From Streptomyces sp. BK239 (GTDB lineage: Bacteria; Actinomycetota; Actinomycetes; Streptomycetales; Streptomycetaceae), in the NCBI RefSeq assembly GCF_004217285.1, contig NZ_SHKS01000002.1, positions 744,001 to 808,000 of the forward strand: a DNA stretch of 64,000 nt, given 5' to 3'. The notes under the pieces were generated by a model. The model ran no database searches. It saw only the letters and a list, made by a program, of their open reading frames with translations, and was not told the origin of the DNA. How positions within the stretch are numbered: the first letter of the stretch is position 1; each line of letters opens with the position of its first letter. Shown here in pieces: positions 42,891-51,387 of this stretch. The position numbers were made by a program, and so were the translations under genes.

Positions 42891-44129
42891 GTGCCCAGCC
42901 CCTACCGCGCCCTGTTCGCCGCCCCCGGCTCCAAGGGCTTCTGCGCCGCGGGGTTCGTCGGCCGGATGCCCCTGTCGATGATGGGCATCGGCGTCGTCAC
43001 GATGATCTCGCAGCTCACCGGGCGCTACGGTCTCGCGGGCGCGCTGTCGGCGACCATCGCGCTGTCGGCCGCCGCCCTCGGGCCGCAGATCTCGCGCCTG
43101 GTGGACCGGCACGGCCAGCGCAAGGTGCTGCGCCCGGCGACACTGCTGGCGCTCGCCGCGGCGGCCGGGCTGCTGCTGGCCGCGCACTTCGACGGGCCGG
43201 AATGGCTGCTGTTCGTGTGCTCCGCCGGGATCGGCGCCGTACCGAGTCTCGGCGCGATGATCCGGGCCCGCTGGGCGGCCCTTTACCGGGGGACTCCGCA
43301 GCTGCACACCGCGTACTCCTTCGAGTCCGTGGTGGACGAGGTGTGCTTCATCTTCGGGCCGATCGTCTCCATCGGGCTGTCCACGACCTGGTTCCCGGAG
43401 GCGGGGCCGCTGCTGGCGGCCTGCTTCCTCGCCGTCGGCGTCTTCTGGCTGACCGCGCAGCGGGCCACCGAGCCGGCGCCGCACCCGCGCGCGCGGCGCG
43501 GCGGCGGTTCGGCGCTGCGCTCGCCGGGACTGCAGATCCTGGTGGCCACCTTCGTGGCGACCGGAGCGATCTTCGGTGCGGTCGACGTGGTCACCGTCGC
43601 CTTCGCCGAGGAGGAGGGCCACAAGAGGGCCGCCAGCGTCGTCCTGGCGCTCTACGCGGCGGGTTCCTGCGTCGCCGGGCTGGTCTTCGGCCTGCTGCGG
43701 CCGCAGGGGCCGCCCGAGCGCCGCTGGCTGTTGGGCGTGTTCATGATGGCCGTGAGTATGATCCCCCTCCTACTGGTCGGAAACTTGCCGTTTCTGGCCG
43801 TGGCGCTGTTCGTAGCGGGTCTGGCCATCGCTCCCACGATGATCACCACCATGTCCCTCATCGAAGAGCACGTACCACGCGCGCAACTGACCGAGGGCAT
43901 GACCTGGGTGAGCACCGGGCTCGCGGTCGGGGTCGCGCTCGGCTCCTCCATCGCCGGCTGGGTCATCGACGCGGCCGGCGCGCGGGCCGGGTACGGGGTC
44001 CCTGCGGTGTCCGGGGCCGTCGCGGTCGCGGTCGGTTTCCTGGGGTACCGCCGGCTCAGCAGGCCGGCGCCGGGTCGGGGAGGCACCGTTGAGCAGCACA
44101 GCGAGCGCGAAGAACGGAACGTGGCGTAA
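42891..44129 (+). CDS. MFS transporter under probable iron control
   Basis: A 412-residue protein with about 12 membrane segments. The family motif region reads GRMPLSMMGIGVVTMISQLT (about 23-42), followed by LVDRHGQRKVL (loop 2-3 motif). It starts at the GTG at 42891 with GGAGA five bases upstream; a start at 42816 would overlap the iron box and is rejected. Its end overlaps the next gene by 41 bases. With the iron box it may export a siderophore or a porphyrin-related compound. That substrate is inference. Confidence 0.85.
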   Translation: MPSPYRALFAAPGSKGFCAAGFVGRMPLSMMGIGVVTMISQLTGRYGLAGALSATIALSAAALGPQISRLVDRHGQRKVLRPATLLALAAAAGLLLAAHFDGPEWLLFVCSAGIGAVPSLGAMIRARWAALYRGTPQLHTAYSFESVVDEVCFIFGPIVSIGLSTTWFPEAGPLLAACFLAVGVFWLTAQRATEPAPHPRARRGGGSALRSPGLQILVATFVATGAIFGAVDVVTVAFAEEEGHKRAASVVLALYAAGSCVAGLVFGLLRPQGPPERRWLLGVFMMAVSMIPLLLVGNLPFLAVALFVAGLAIAPTMITTMSLIEEHVPRAQLTEGMTWVSTGLAVGVALGSSIAGWVIDAAGARAGYGVPAVSGAVAVAVGFLGYRRLSRPAPGRGGTVEQHSEREERNVA

Positions 44130-45408
44130 CTGGGGCGGCAACGTCGTCGCCCGGCCCGCGCGGGAGGTCACGCCCGCCTCCGTCGACGAGCTGGCCGCCG
44201 CCGTGCGCCGCGCCGCGCAGGACGGGCTGAAGGTCAAGGCGGTCGGCACCGGCCACTCCTTCACGTCGATCGCGGCGACCGACGGCGTGCTGATCCACCC
44301 TCAGCTGCTGACCGGCATCCGCGACATCGACCGGGCGGCCATGACCGTCACGGTCGAGGCCGGCACGCCCCTCAAGAGGCTCAACATGGCCCTCGCGCGC
44401 GAGGGGCTCTCGCTCACCAACATGGGCGACATCATGGAGCAGACCGTCTCGGGCGCCACCAGCACCGGCACCCACGGCACGGGCCGCGAGTCGGCCTCGA
44501 TCGCCGCGCAGATCAAGGGGCTCGAGCTGGTCACGGCGGACGGCTCGGTGCTCGTCTGCTCCGAGAAGGAGAATCCGGAGGTCTTCGCGGCGGCCCGGAT
44601 CGGCCTGGGAGCCCTCGGCGTCGTCACCGCCATCACCTTCGCGGTGGAGCCGATCTTCCTGCTCACCGCGCGCGAGGAGCCGATGCCCTTCGACAGGGTG
44701 CTCGCCGAGTTCGACCAGCTGTGGGCCGAGAACGAGCACTTCGAGTTCTACTGGTTCCCGCACACCGGCAGCACCAACACCAAGCGCAACAACCGCAGCG
44801 CCGGTCCGCGTCGGCCGGTGAGCCAGGTCTCGGGGTGGATCGAGGACGAGCTCCTGTCCAACGGCGTCTTCCAGGTGGCCCAGTGGGTCGGCCGCGCGGC
44901 GCCCGCGACGATCCCGTCGATCGCCCGCATCTCCAGCAAGGCCCTGTCGGCCCGCACCTACACCGACATCCCGTACAAGGTGTTCACCTCCCCGCGCCGG
45001 GTGCGGTTCGTGGAGATGGAGTACGCCGTCCCGCGCGAGGCGGTGACCGAGACGCTGCGGGAGCTGAAGGCGATGGTCGACCGCTCGGGCCTGCGCGTCA
45101 GCTTCCCGGTGGAGGTGCGCACGGCCCCCGCCGACGACATCGCCCTGTCCACCGCCTCCGGCCGCGACAGCGCGTACATCGCCGTCCACATGGTCAAGGG
45201 CACGCCGTACCAGGGGTACTTCACCACCGCCGAACGGATCTTCACCGCGCACGAGGGCCGGCCGCACTGGGGCAAGGTGCACACGCGCGACGCGGAGTAC
45301 TTCGCCTCGGTCTATCCGCGCTTCGCGGAGTTCACCGCGCTGAGGGACCGGCTCGATCCCGAACGCCGTTTCCAGAACGACTACTTGCGGAGGGTTCTGG
45401 GGGCGTAA
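44089..45408 (+). CDS. D-arabinono-1,4-lactone oxidase family flavoprotein
   Basis: A 439-residue VAO-type oxidase. The FAD-binding domain has VGTGHSFTSIA (His56 is the residue usually linked covalently to FAD), GDIMEQTVSGATSTGTHGTG, and the C-terminal ALO domain ends with LDPERRFQNDYLRRVLG. The best start is a TTG at 44089 with GGGGAGGCA upstream, overlapping the MFS gene by 41 bases, so translation is coupled. It would oxidise aldonolactones or related sugars such as alditols, producing H2O2. The link to the iron-regulated exporter is unexplained. Confidence 0.88.
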   Translation: MSSTASAKNGTWRNWGGNVVARPAREVTPASVDELAAAVRRAAQDGLKVKAVGTGHSFTSIAATDGVLIHPQLLTGIRDIDRAAMTVTVEAGTPLKRLNMALAREGLSLTNMGDIMEQTVSGATSTGTHGTGRESASIAAQIKGLELVTADGSVLVCSEKENPEVFAAARIGLGALGVVTAITFAVEPIFLLTAREEPMPFDRVLAEFDQLWAENEHFEFYWFPHTGSTNTKRNNRSAGPRRPVSQVSGWIEDELLSNGVFQVAQWVGRAAPATIPSIARISSKALSARTYTDIPYKVFTSPRRVRFVEMEYAVPREAVTETLRELKAMVDRSGLRVSFPVEVRTAPADDIALSTASGRDSAYIAVHMVKGTPYQGYFTTAERIFTAHEGRPHWGKVHTRDAEYFASVYPRFAEFTALRDRLDPERRFQNDYLRRVLGA

Positions 45409-45825
45409 CGGCCACGGTGGGCGCCTGGTCCCGTTTCCGTCGTTCGCGTGAAACGCACCACGTTCAAGATCGCGGAAATCGGGCATCAGGGAGTCAAGTC
45501 CCGTCCGCCGTCAGAAGTTGCGCGGCGCGCCGATCCACGCAGGTGGCCCGAATGGAGTACTGTTGCGAGCCCTGGGTCCGGTCTCCCGCCAGGGCGTCCG
45601 GGGCCTCGCCGGACCGCCAGGAGGGGGGGCAGGTTGCACAGGGTGACGGAGTTGGTCACTTAGCGTGGCGAAAAGGTAACCGTGCCATAACGGCGCGTCA
45701 GGGCGCGTGCCCGACACGCCGGGCAACTCGGCAAGGTTGTGGCAGGCTGCACCCGGGCAGGCCACACTCGACTAGCGGAAGCAGCGACGCACGTGACGTC
45801 GGCAGGCACCACCCGGGAGGTCCCC
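45409..45825. other. 417-base gap upstream of sepH
   Basis: No gene is supported. The length suggests a long leader or several promoters for sepH. Short open frames here lack ribosome-binding sites and Streptomyces codon bias. Confidence 0.45.
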
Positions 45826-46857
45826 ATGCCCGAACTGCGTGTCGTGGCCGTCTCGAATGACGGCACACGGCTGGTGCTGAAGGCTGCGGACAGCACGGAG
45901 TACACGCTTCCCATCGACGAGCGTCTGCGCGCCGCAGTCCGCGGCGACCGTCCCCGCCTCGGCCAGATCGAGATCGAGGTGGAGAGCCATCTCCGCCCCC
46001 GTGACATCCAGGCGCGTATACGAGCCGGTGCGACCGCGGAAGAGGTCGCCCAGATGGCGGGCATCCCCGTCGACCGCGTACGCCGCTTCGAGGGGCCCGT
46101 GCTGGCCGAGCGCGCCTTCATGGCCGAGCGGGCCCGCAAGACGCCCGTGCGCCGGCCCGGCGAGAACGCCGGCCCCCAGCTCGGCGAGGCCGTGCAGGAA
46201 CGGCTGCTGCTGCGCGGCGCCGACAAGGACACCGTCCAGTGGGACTCCTGGCGCCGCGACGACGGCACCTGGGAGGTCATGCTGGTCTACCGGGTCGCGG
46301 GCGAACCGCACTCGGCGAGCTGGACCTACGACCCGCCGCGGCGGCTCGTCCAGGCCGTCGACGACGAGGCGCGCTCGCTGATCGGCGAGTCCGACGACCT
46401 CGCCGCGCCGGAGCCCAGCTTTCCGTTCGTCCCGCGTATCGCGCGGCTGCCGCGCGAGCGGACGATGGACCGCGCCCTGGAGCGGCCGAGCCTGCCCGCG
46501 CCGGCCCCCGAGCCGCCCGAGGAGAGCAGCGCCGAACGGGAGCGCGACTCGCTGACCAGCCTGCTGGAGGCGGTGCCGAGCTTCCGCGGCGACCTGATCG
46601 TCCCCGACCTCCCGTCGGAGGAGCCGGACGAACCGGTCGAGGAAGAGGACGTCGAGGAGCCTCCGGCGACCGCCGCGTCCGCCGGCTCCGCCTACGCGGA
46701 CGTCCTGATGCCGCGTTCGGTCAGCAGTCACCGGGACCGGCTCGTCGGCGCCACCGACCGCCAGGCCGAGGCGGACGGCGTCCGCCCTGGCCGCCGCGCG
46801 GCGGTGCCGAGCTGGGACGAGATCGTGTTCGGCACCCGGCGCAAGAAGCAGGAGTAA
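45826..46857 (+). CDS. sepH: Cell-division protein SepH
   Basis: A 343-residue protein of the DUF3071 family. The N-terminal domain (about 1-110) starts MPELRVVAVSNDGTRLVLK and contains a helix-turn-helix-like AGATAEEVAQMAGIPVDRV (about 68-86). The C-terminal 200 residues are Pro/Glu-rich and disordered, ending in a basic tail GTRRKKQE. SepH of S. venezuelae binds FtsZ and promotes assembly of division rings (published). The ATG at 45826 has GGGAGG five bases upstream. It is monocistronic and convergent with the rhodanese gene. Confidence 0.93.
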   Translation: MPELRVVAVSNDGTRLVLKAADSTEYTLPIDERLRAAVRGDRPRLGQIEIEVESHLRPRDIQARIRAGATAEEVAQMAGIPVDRVRRFEGPVLAERAFMAERARKTPVRRPGENAGPQLGEAVQERLLLRGADKDTVQWDSWRRDDGTWEVMLVYRVAGEPHSASWTYDPPRRLVQAVDDEARSLIGESDDLAAPEPSFPFVPRIARLPRERTMDRALERPSLPAPAPEPPEESSAERERDSLTSLLEAVPSFRGDLIVPDLPSEEPDEPVEEEDVEEPPATAASAGSAYADVLMPRSVSSHRDRLVGATDRQAEADGVRPGRRAAVPSWDEIVFGTRRKKQE

Positions 46858-46939
46858 GGCGTCCTCATCACCGGCGCCGGGCGGCGACCCGCCCTGGGAG
46901 CGCCTGTTCGGCGGCTTGACGCGCCGTCGGCCGGCTTCG

Positions 46940-46990
46940 GGTCGCACCGGTCATGCCTCAGGGAGGGCCGCACCTGTTCGGTGCGACCCT
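46940..46990. terminator. Long-loop inverted repeat between sepH and rhodanese gene
   Basis: Perfect 11-base arms GGGTCGCACCG and CGGTGCGACCC with a 29-base loop, in the 158-base convergent gap. It probably contributes to termination in both directions. Confidence 0.5.
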
Positions 46991-47015
46991 CACCCATGCG
47001 CCCGTAGGGCAGGGC

Positions 47016-47867
47016 TCACTGAGGGTCGGGGCCCACCGCGACCGGGCGGGACGGGTCGGAGGACCACTCCGACCAGGAGCCGACGTACAGGGCCGCCGGA
47101 ACGCCCGCCACGGCCAGTGCCAGGACCTCGTGCGCGCCGGAGACGCCCGAGCCGCAGTACACGCCCACGCGCGTGCCCTCGGCGGCTCCCAGCGCCTTGA
47201 AACGGTCCCTGAGGTCCCCGGCGGGCAGGAAGCGGCCGTCCGGTCCGACGTTGTCGGTGGTGGGCGCGGAGAGCGCGCCCGGGATGTGCCCGCCCACCCT
47301 GTCGATCGGCTCCACCTCGCCCCGGTACCGCTCCCCCGCGCGCGCGTCGAGCAGCACACCGGAGCGGGCCAGCGCGGCGGCCCCGTCCGCGTCGAGGAGC
47401 TCTCCGGCGACCGGCGCCGGCTCGAAGTCGCCCTCGGCCGGCACGGGCACGTCGGTCTGCAACTCGCCCTGCCAGGACGGCAGACCGCCGTCGAGGACCC
47501 TCACGTCCGGATGCCCCGTCCAGCGCAGCAGCCACCACGCGCGTGCCGCCGCCCAGCCCTGCCCGCCGTCGTACACGACGACCGGGCGGGCCGCCGACAC
47601 GCCCGCCCGGCGCATGGCGGCGCCGAACTCCGCCAAGTCCGGCAGGGGATGGCGGCCGCGCGGGCCGGGTGTCCCGGCCAGCTCGCGGTCCAGGTCGACA
47701 TAGACGGCGCCGGGCACATGTCCCGAGGCGTACGCGGCCCGGCCGTCGAAGGCCGGCTCGCCCGCCGCCTTCGCCAGGGTGAGCTGCCAGCGGACGTCGA
47801 GAACGACCGGAGGGGTGTCGCCCGCCAGGCCGTCGGCGAGTTCGGATGCGGAGATGATGGCGTTCAT
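47016..47867 (-). CDS. Thiosulfate/3-mercaptopyruvate sulfurtransferase (tandem rhodanese)
   Basis: A 283-residue protein with two rhodanese domains. The N-terminal domain is inactive (VVVYDGGQGWAAARAWWLL, Asp in place of Cys). The C-terminal domain carries the nucleophile in VYCGSGVSGAHEVL (Cys at about 240). The CGSGVS loop is typical of thiosulfate/mercaptopyruvate sulfurtransferases. The ATG at 47867 is preferred over one three codons upstream because AAGGA is eight bases before it. It would transfer sulfane sulfur to cyanide or a thiol acceptor. It is divergent from the VOC gene. Confidence 0.9.
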   Translation of the reverse strand: MNAIISASELADGLAGDTPPVVLDVRWQLTLAKAAGEPAFDGRAAYASGHVPGAVYVDLDRELAGTPGPRGRHPLPDLAEFGAAMRRAGVSAARPVVVYDGGQGWAAARAWWLLRWTGHPDVRVLDGGLPSWQGELQTDVPVPAEGDFEPAPVAGELLDADGAAALARSGVLLDARAGERYRGEVEPIDRVGGHIPGALSAPTTDNVGPDGRFLPAGDLRDRFKALGAAEGTRVGVYCGSGVSGAHEVLALAVAGVPAALYVGSWSEWSSDPSRPVAVGPDPQ

Positions 47868-48022
47868 GGCCACCATCCTTGCGCACAGGGTGGTCCCTTC
47901 GTCCCCGTCCGGCTACTGTGCTCGGCCGAGCGACCCCGGTCACGGGGCGTACGGCACCGGGCACGTGGTGTAGAACCGGCCGTGGTCCGGCGGGTGCCGC
48001 GCGGGGCCGGGAAGGGGTGGCG

Positions 48023-48832
48023 ATGACCGAGGGGCGTGCACCCGGAGGACCTGCCGCTCCGAGCGGCGTGGCGTCCGCCCGGCCGGCTCTCGGCACTCCC
48101 TGCTGGGTGAGTCTGACGGCGCACGGGCCGACCGCCGCCCAGGAGTTCTACGGCGAGCTGTTCGGCTGGGAGTTCCGGGCCGGTCCGCGGCAACTCGGCC
48201 CCTATGTGCGGGCGCTGCTGGACGGCCGAGAGGTGGCCGGCATCGGACGGCTCCCTGCGGACCGGCACCTCACCGTCGCCTGGACGCCCTACCTCGCCTC
48301 CGACCGTGTGGACGCCACGGCAGACACGGTGCGCCTGTGCGGCGGCACGGTCGGGGTCGGCCCGCTCGACGCCGGTGACGCCGGGCGCCTGGCCATCGGC
48401 TCAGACCCCTCCGGCGCGGTCTTCGGCGTCTGGCAGGCGGCGGCCCACCTCGGCACCGCCGTCACCGGCGTGCACGGCACGCCCGCGTGGCATGAACTGG
48501 TGACCTACGAGGCCGCCGGCGTCGCCACGTTCTACGAGACGGTGTTCGGCTACGGGCGGCAGGCGGCGAAGCCGGCCGACACGGATCACGTGCCCCTGCT
48601 CGTCGACGGCCGGCCGGTGGCGGGCGTGCGGGGCTTGGGCGCGTTGCCCCGGGACCGGGGGCCGCACTGGGTGACGTACTTCGAGGTGGACGACGCGGAC
48701 GAGGCGCTCGCACGGATCGTCGGCCGGGGCGGGCGTGTCCTGCATCCGGTGCGCGACGTTGCGCACGGGCGTGTGGCGGACGTGGCCGACCCGGAGGGGG
48801 CCCGCTTCGCGCTGATCCAGCGCTCCTGCTGA
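48023..48832 (+). CDS. Two-domain VOC-family protein
   Basis: A 269-residue protein with two glyoxalase/bleomycin-resistance (VOC) modules, about 22-135 (GTPCWVSLTAHGPTAAQEFY, FGWEF) and about 145-268 (GTPAWHELVTYEA, FYETVFGYG). Tandem VOC proteins of this kind in Streptomyces include hydroxylases and binding proteins of unknown substrate. The ATG at 48023 has an AGGGG site upstream. It is convergent with thymidine kinase across 21 bases. No specific function is claimed. Confidence 0.85.
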   Translation: MTEGRAPGGPAAPSGVASARPALGTPCWVSLTAHGPTAAQEFYGELFGWEFRAGPRQLGPYVRALLDGREVAGIGRLPADRHLTVAWTPYLASDRVDATADTVRLCGGTVGVGPLDAGDAGRLAIGSDPSGAVFGVWQAAAHLGTAVTGVHGTPAWHELVTYEAAGVATFYETVFGYGRQAAKPADTDHVPLLVDGRPVAGVRGLGALPRDRGPHWVTYFEVDDADEALARIVGRGGRVLHPVRDVAHGRVADVADPEGARFALIQRSC

Positions 48833-48853
48833 GCCGGCTCCCCGGCCGGTCCG

Positions 48854-49501
48854 TCAGACCTGCTGCACCGGGAGCACGTCCGGCGACAGCGCCGCCGCCC
48901 GGGCCGTGGCCGCCGTCATACGACGCCGGTGGTGCCGGCGGCACAGGACCTCGTAGCCGATGGTGTTCGCCTGGTTGACGTCGCCGATGACGACCTGGGC
49001 GCCCTCGACGACCATCACGCCGCCGACGGTGCGGGCGTTGTGCGTGGCCCGGGCGCCGCACCAGCACAGGGCCTCGACCTGGAGCACCTCCACGCGGTCG
49101 GCGAGTTCGACGAGCCGCTGGGAACCGGGGAACAGCTTGGAGCGGAAGTCGGTGGTGATGCCGAAGGCGTAGACGTCGATGCCGAGGTCGTCGACCACAC
49201 GCGCGAGCTGGTCGATCTGCTCCTCGGCGAGGAACTGCGCCTCGTCCGCGATCACGTAGTCGGCGCGGCCGCCCTGCGAGAGGTGGTCGACCAGGTAGGC
49301 GTACAGGTCGCGGCCGTCCTCGACCTCGACCGCGTCGGTGACCAGGCCGAGACGGGAGGACAGCTTGCCCTCGCCCGCGCGGTCGTCGCGGGTGAAGATC
49401 ATGCCCTGGAGCCCGCGCGCGGAGCGGTTGTGCTCGATCTGGAGAGCCAGCGTCGACTTCCCGCAGTCCATGGTTCCGGAGAAGAACACCAGCTCGGGCA
49501 T
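48854..49501 (-). CDS. tdk: Thymidine kinase
   Basis: A 215-residue type II thymidine kinase phosphorylating thymidine for DNA precursor salvage. The P-loop is SGTMDCGKST (about 8-17), DEAQFL (about 86-91) holds the catalytic glutamate, and the lasso domain has VGGVMVVEGAQVVIGD. Zinc cysteines are in ALCWCGARATHNAR and YEVLCRRHH. It is 61 bases after the phosphodiesterase gene in the same direction, so the cluster DUF5998, phosphodiesterase and tdk is probably one operon. Confidence 0.95.
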   Translation of the reverse strand: MPELVFFSGTMDCGKSTLALQIEHNRSARGLQGMIFTRDDRAGEGKLSSRLGLVTDAVEVEDGRDLYAYLVDHLSQGGRADYVIADEAQFLAEEQIDQLARVVDDLGIDVYAFGITTDFRSKLFPGSQRLVELADRVEVLQVEALCWCGARATHNARTVGGVMVVEGAQVVIGDVNQANTIGYEVLCRRHHRRRMTAATARAAALSPDVLPVQQV

Positions 49502-49562
49502 GGGGGGTTGCGCACCTTTCGGCGGGGTCGATGGCGTGTCGATGACGGGAGGGCCGTGGCCG

Positions 49563-50753
49563 TCAGGAGCGTACTTCGAGGAGCGGGACGAGTTGTTCGG
49601 CGGGGGTCATGGAGCCGTGGTTGCCGACCATCGCCGACTCCTTCGGCTCCCGCTCGGAGGCGATGATCAGGACGTCGTCCCGGGCGGCCGCGATCACGTC
49701 GCCGAGGCGGGCGTGGACGCGTTCGTCGATGTGCGGGCCGAACCAGCCCGCCGCGACGGCCTCTTCGCGCGAGGCCACCCAGAACTGCTCACCCAGGACC
49801 TCGCGCCAGCAGGTCAGGACGTCGCCCTCGGCGCCCGGTACGGCGTAGACGTGACGGGCACGGCCCTCGCCGCCCAGCAGGGCGACTCCGGCGCTCAGCT
49901 CCCAGTCCTCGTCGAAGTCGATGCGGTGCTGTTCGTCGAAGGGCACGTCGAGCATGCCGTGGTCGGCGGTCACGTAGAGCGCGCTGCGCGGCGGGAGTTG
50001 CTCGGCCAGGCGCTGGACGAGCCGGTCGACGTACATCAGCTGGCCGCGCCAGGTGTCGGAGGCGACGCCGTAGCGGTGCCCCGCGCCGTCGAGTTCGGCG
50101 TAGTACGTGTACACCAGGGAGCGGTCGCCGGCGGCGAGTTGCTCCGCCGCGAAGTCCACGCGCTCCTCGCCGGTGAGGCGGCCGTGGAACCTGCCGCCGC
50201 TGAGCGCCACCCTGGTCAGCGGGGTGGTCTCGAAGTGGGGCGAGGACACCTGCGCGGCGTGCACCCCGGCCGCGTCGGCGAGCTGGAAGACCGTGGGGTA
50301 CGGCTGCCAGGTGTGCGGCGGCGTCCACGGCTGCCAGCGGAGCTGGTTCATCAGCTCGCCGGTGCCCGGGTCGCGCACGGTGTAGCCGGGCAGGCCGTGC
50401 GCTCCGGGCGGGAGGCCGGTGCCGACGGAGGCGAGGGAGGTCGCGGTGGTGGCGGGGAAGCCGGCAGTGATCGGGCGTCCGGTGCCGCCGCGCGAGCTGC
50501 CGAGGAGGGCGTGGAGGTAGGGCGCCTCGTCCGGGTGGGACCGGATCTGCTCCCAGCCGAGGCCGTCGATGAGGAAGACGCAGTTGCGGTCGGCCGGGGT
50601 GAGTTCCGTGATCGACGCGGTCATGCCGGGGACGCCCATGCCGGCGGCCAGGGTGGGCAGCAGGTCGGCGAGGGAGCCGGAGCCGTACTCGGGGACGGGC
50701 GCGGAGGAGACGGCGAGGGGCTCCGGGTCGTCCCAGGCGGCGGGCGCGGCCAT
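49563..50753 (-). CDS. Nucleotide pyrophosphatase / phosphodiesterase family protein
   Basis: A 396-residue member of the alkaline phosphatase superfamily (type I phosphodiesterase/nucleotide pyrophosphatase). Metal-site residues appear in FLIDGLGWEQI (Asp), FPATTATSLASVGTG (Thr nucleophile), YYAELDGAGHRYG, VTADHGMLD and GNHGSMTP. It has no signal peptide, so it acts in the cytoplasm. Its ATG overlaps the upstream DUF5998 stop by one base (TGATG). The substrate could be nucleotides or phosphodiesters and is not resolved. Confidence 0.88.
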   Translation of the reverse strand: MAAPAAWDDPEPLAVSSAPVPEYGSGSLADLLPTLAAGMGVPGMTASITELTPADRNCVFLIDGLGWEQIRSHPDEAPYLHALLGSSRGGTGRPITAGFPATTATSLASVGTGLPPGAHGLPGYTVRDPGTGELMNQLRWQPWTPPHTWQPYPTVFQLADAAGVHAAQVSSPHFETTPLTRVALSGGRFHGRLTGEERVDFAAEQLAAGDRSLVYTYYAELDGAGHRYGVASDTWRGQLMYVDRLVQRLAEQLPPRSALYVTADHGMLDVPFDEQHRIDFDEDWELSAGVALLGGEGRARHVYAVPGAEGDVLTCWREVLGEQFWVASREEAVAAGWFGPHIDERVHARLGDVIAAARDDVLIIASEREPKESAMVGNHGSMTPAEQLVPLLEVRS

Positions 50754-51340
50754 CAGCGGGTGACGTCCGCGGTCGCCTCGGAGAGGGACTGCGCGAAGGC
50801 GAGCGCCTGGCGTACCGTCTCCGGGCCGTCGCCGGCCTCGCTGACACGCAGGCTGAGGTCGTCCGCCGTGGAGTTGCCGGTGTAGCCGTGGTCGGCGTCG
50901 CAGTTGGGGTCGCCGCAGGCGGCGGGTTCCAGGTCGATGCGGGAGACTGCGCCCCAGCCGATGGTCAGGACGACCTCGCGCGGGACGCTGCCCGCGGTGT
51001 ACGACTCCGGGTTGGCGACCACACGGCTGACGACGACCGACGAGATCCGGCCGATCTTCACGGACTCCGTGGACGTCGTGGCGTAGGGCGTCGGGGAGGT
51101 GCTGTCGGCGGCCTGCTCGTCGGTGTGGCTGACGATGAAGCGGTTGCCGGTGAGGACCAGCACGGTCACATGCCGGCGGACCTCGTTCTGGTCGAAGGTG
51201 GTCTCCTGGTGGACCAGGTACGACCGGATGGGCTCGCCGCCCACGGCGGCCTCCACCGCCTCGGCCACGAGGGCCGGGTAGTAGCCGCTGCGCTCGATCG
51301 CCGCACGCAGCCCCTGGGTCGTCGTACTGGTCTTGGCCAT
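50753..51340 (-). CDS. DUF5998 family protein
   Basis: A 195-residue protein of the actinobacterial DUF5998 family (GLRAAIERSGYYPALVAEAV, then HVTVLVLTGNRFIVSHTDEQ). A CGDPNCDADHGYTGN segment near residue 145 could bind metal. The ATG at 51340 is preferred to one at 51349 because AGGA is properly spaced. It is the first gene of the probable DUF5998-phosphodiesterase-tdk operon. The function is unknown. Confidence 0.85.
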   Translation of the reverse strand: MAKTSTTTQGLRAAIERSGYYPALVAEAVEAAVGGEPIRSYLVHQETTFDQNEVRRHVTVLVLTGNRFIVSHTDEQAADSTSPTPYATTSTESVKIGRISSVVVSRVVANPESYTAGSVPREVVLTIGWGAVSRIDLEPAACGDPNCDADHGYTGNSTADDLSLRVSEAGDGPETVRQALAFAQSLSEATADVTR

Positions 51341-51387
51341 GCGGTCCATCCTACGGGGACCCGCTGACTGCGCGGGAACGCTCGCGT

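Noticed and set aside
45448..45663. A 71-codon frame in the sepH leader.
   Set aside because: No ribosome-binding site, poor codon bias and no recognisable motif.
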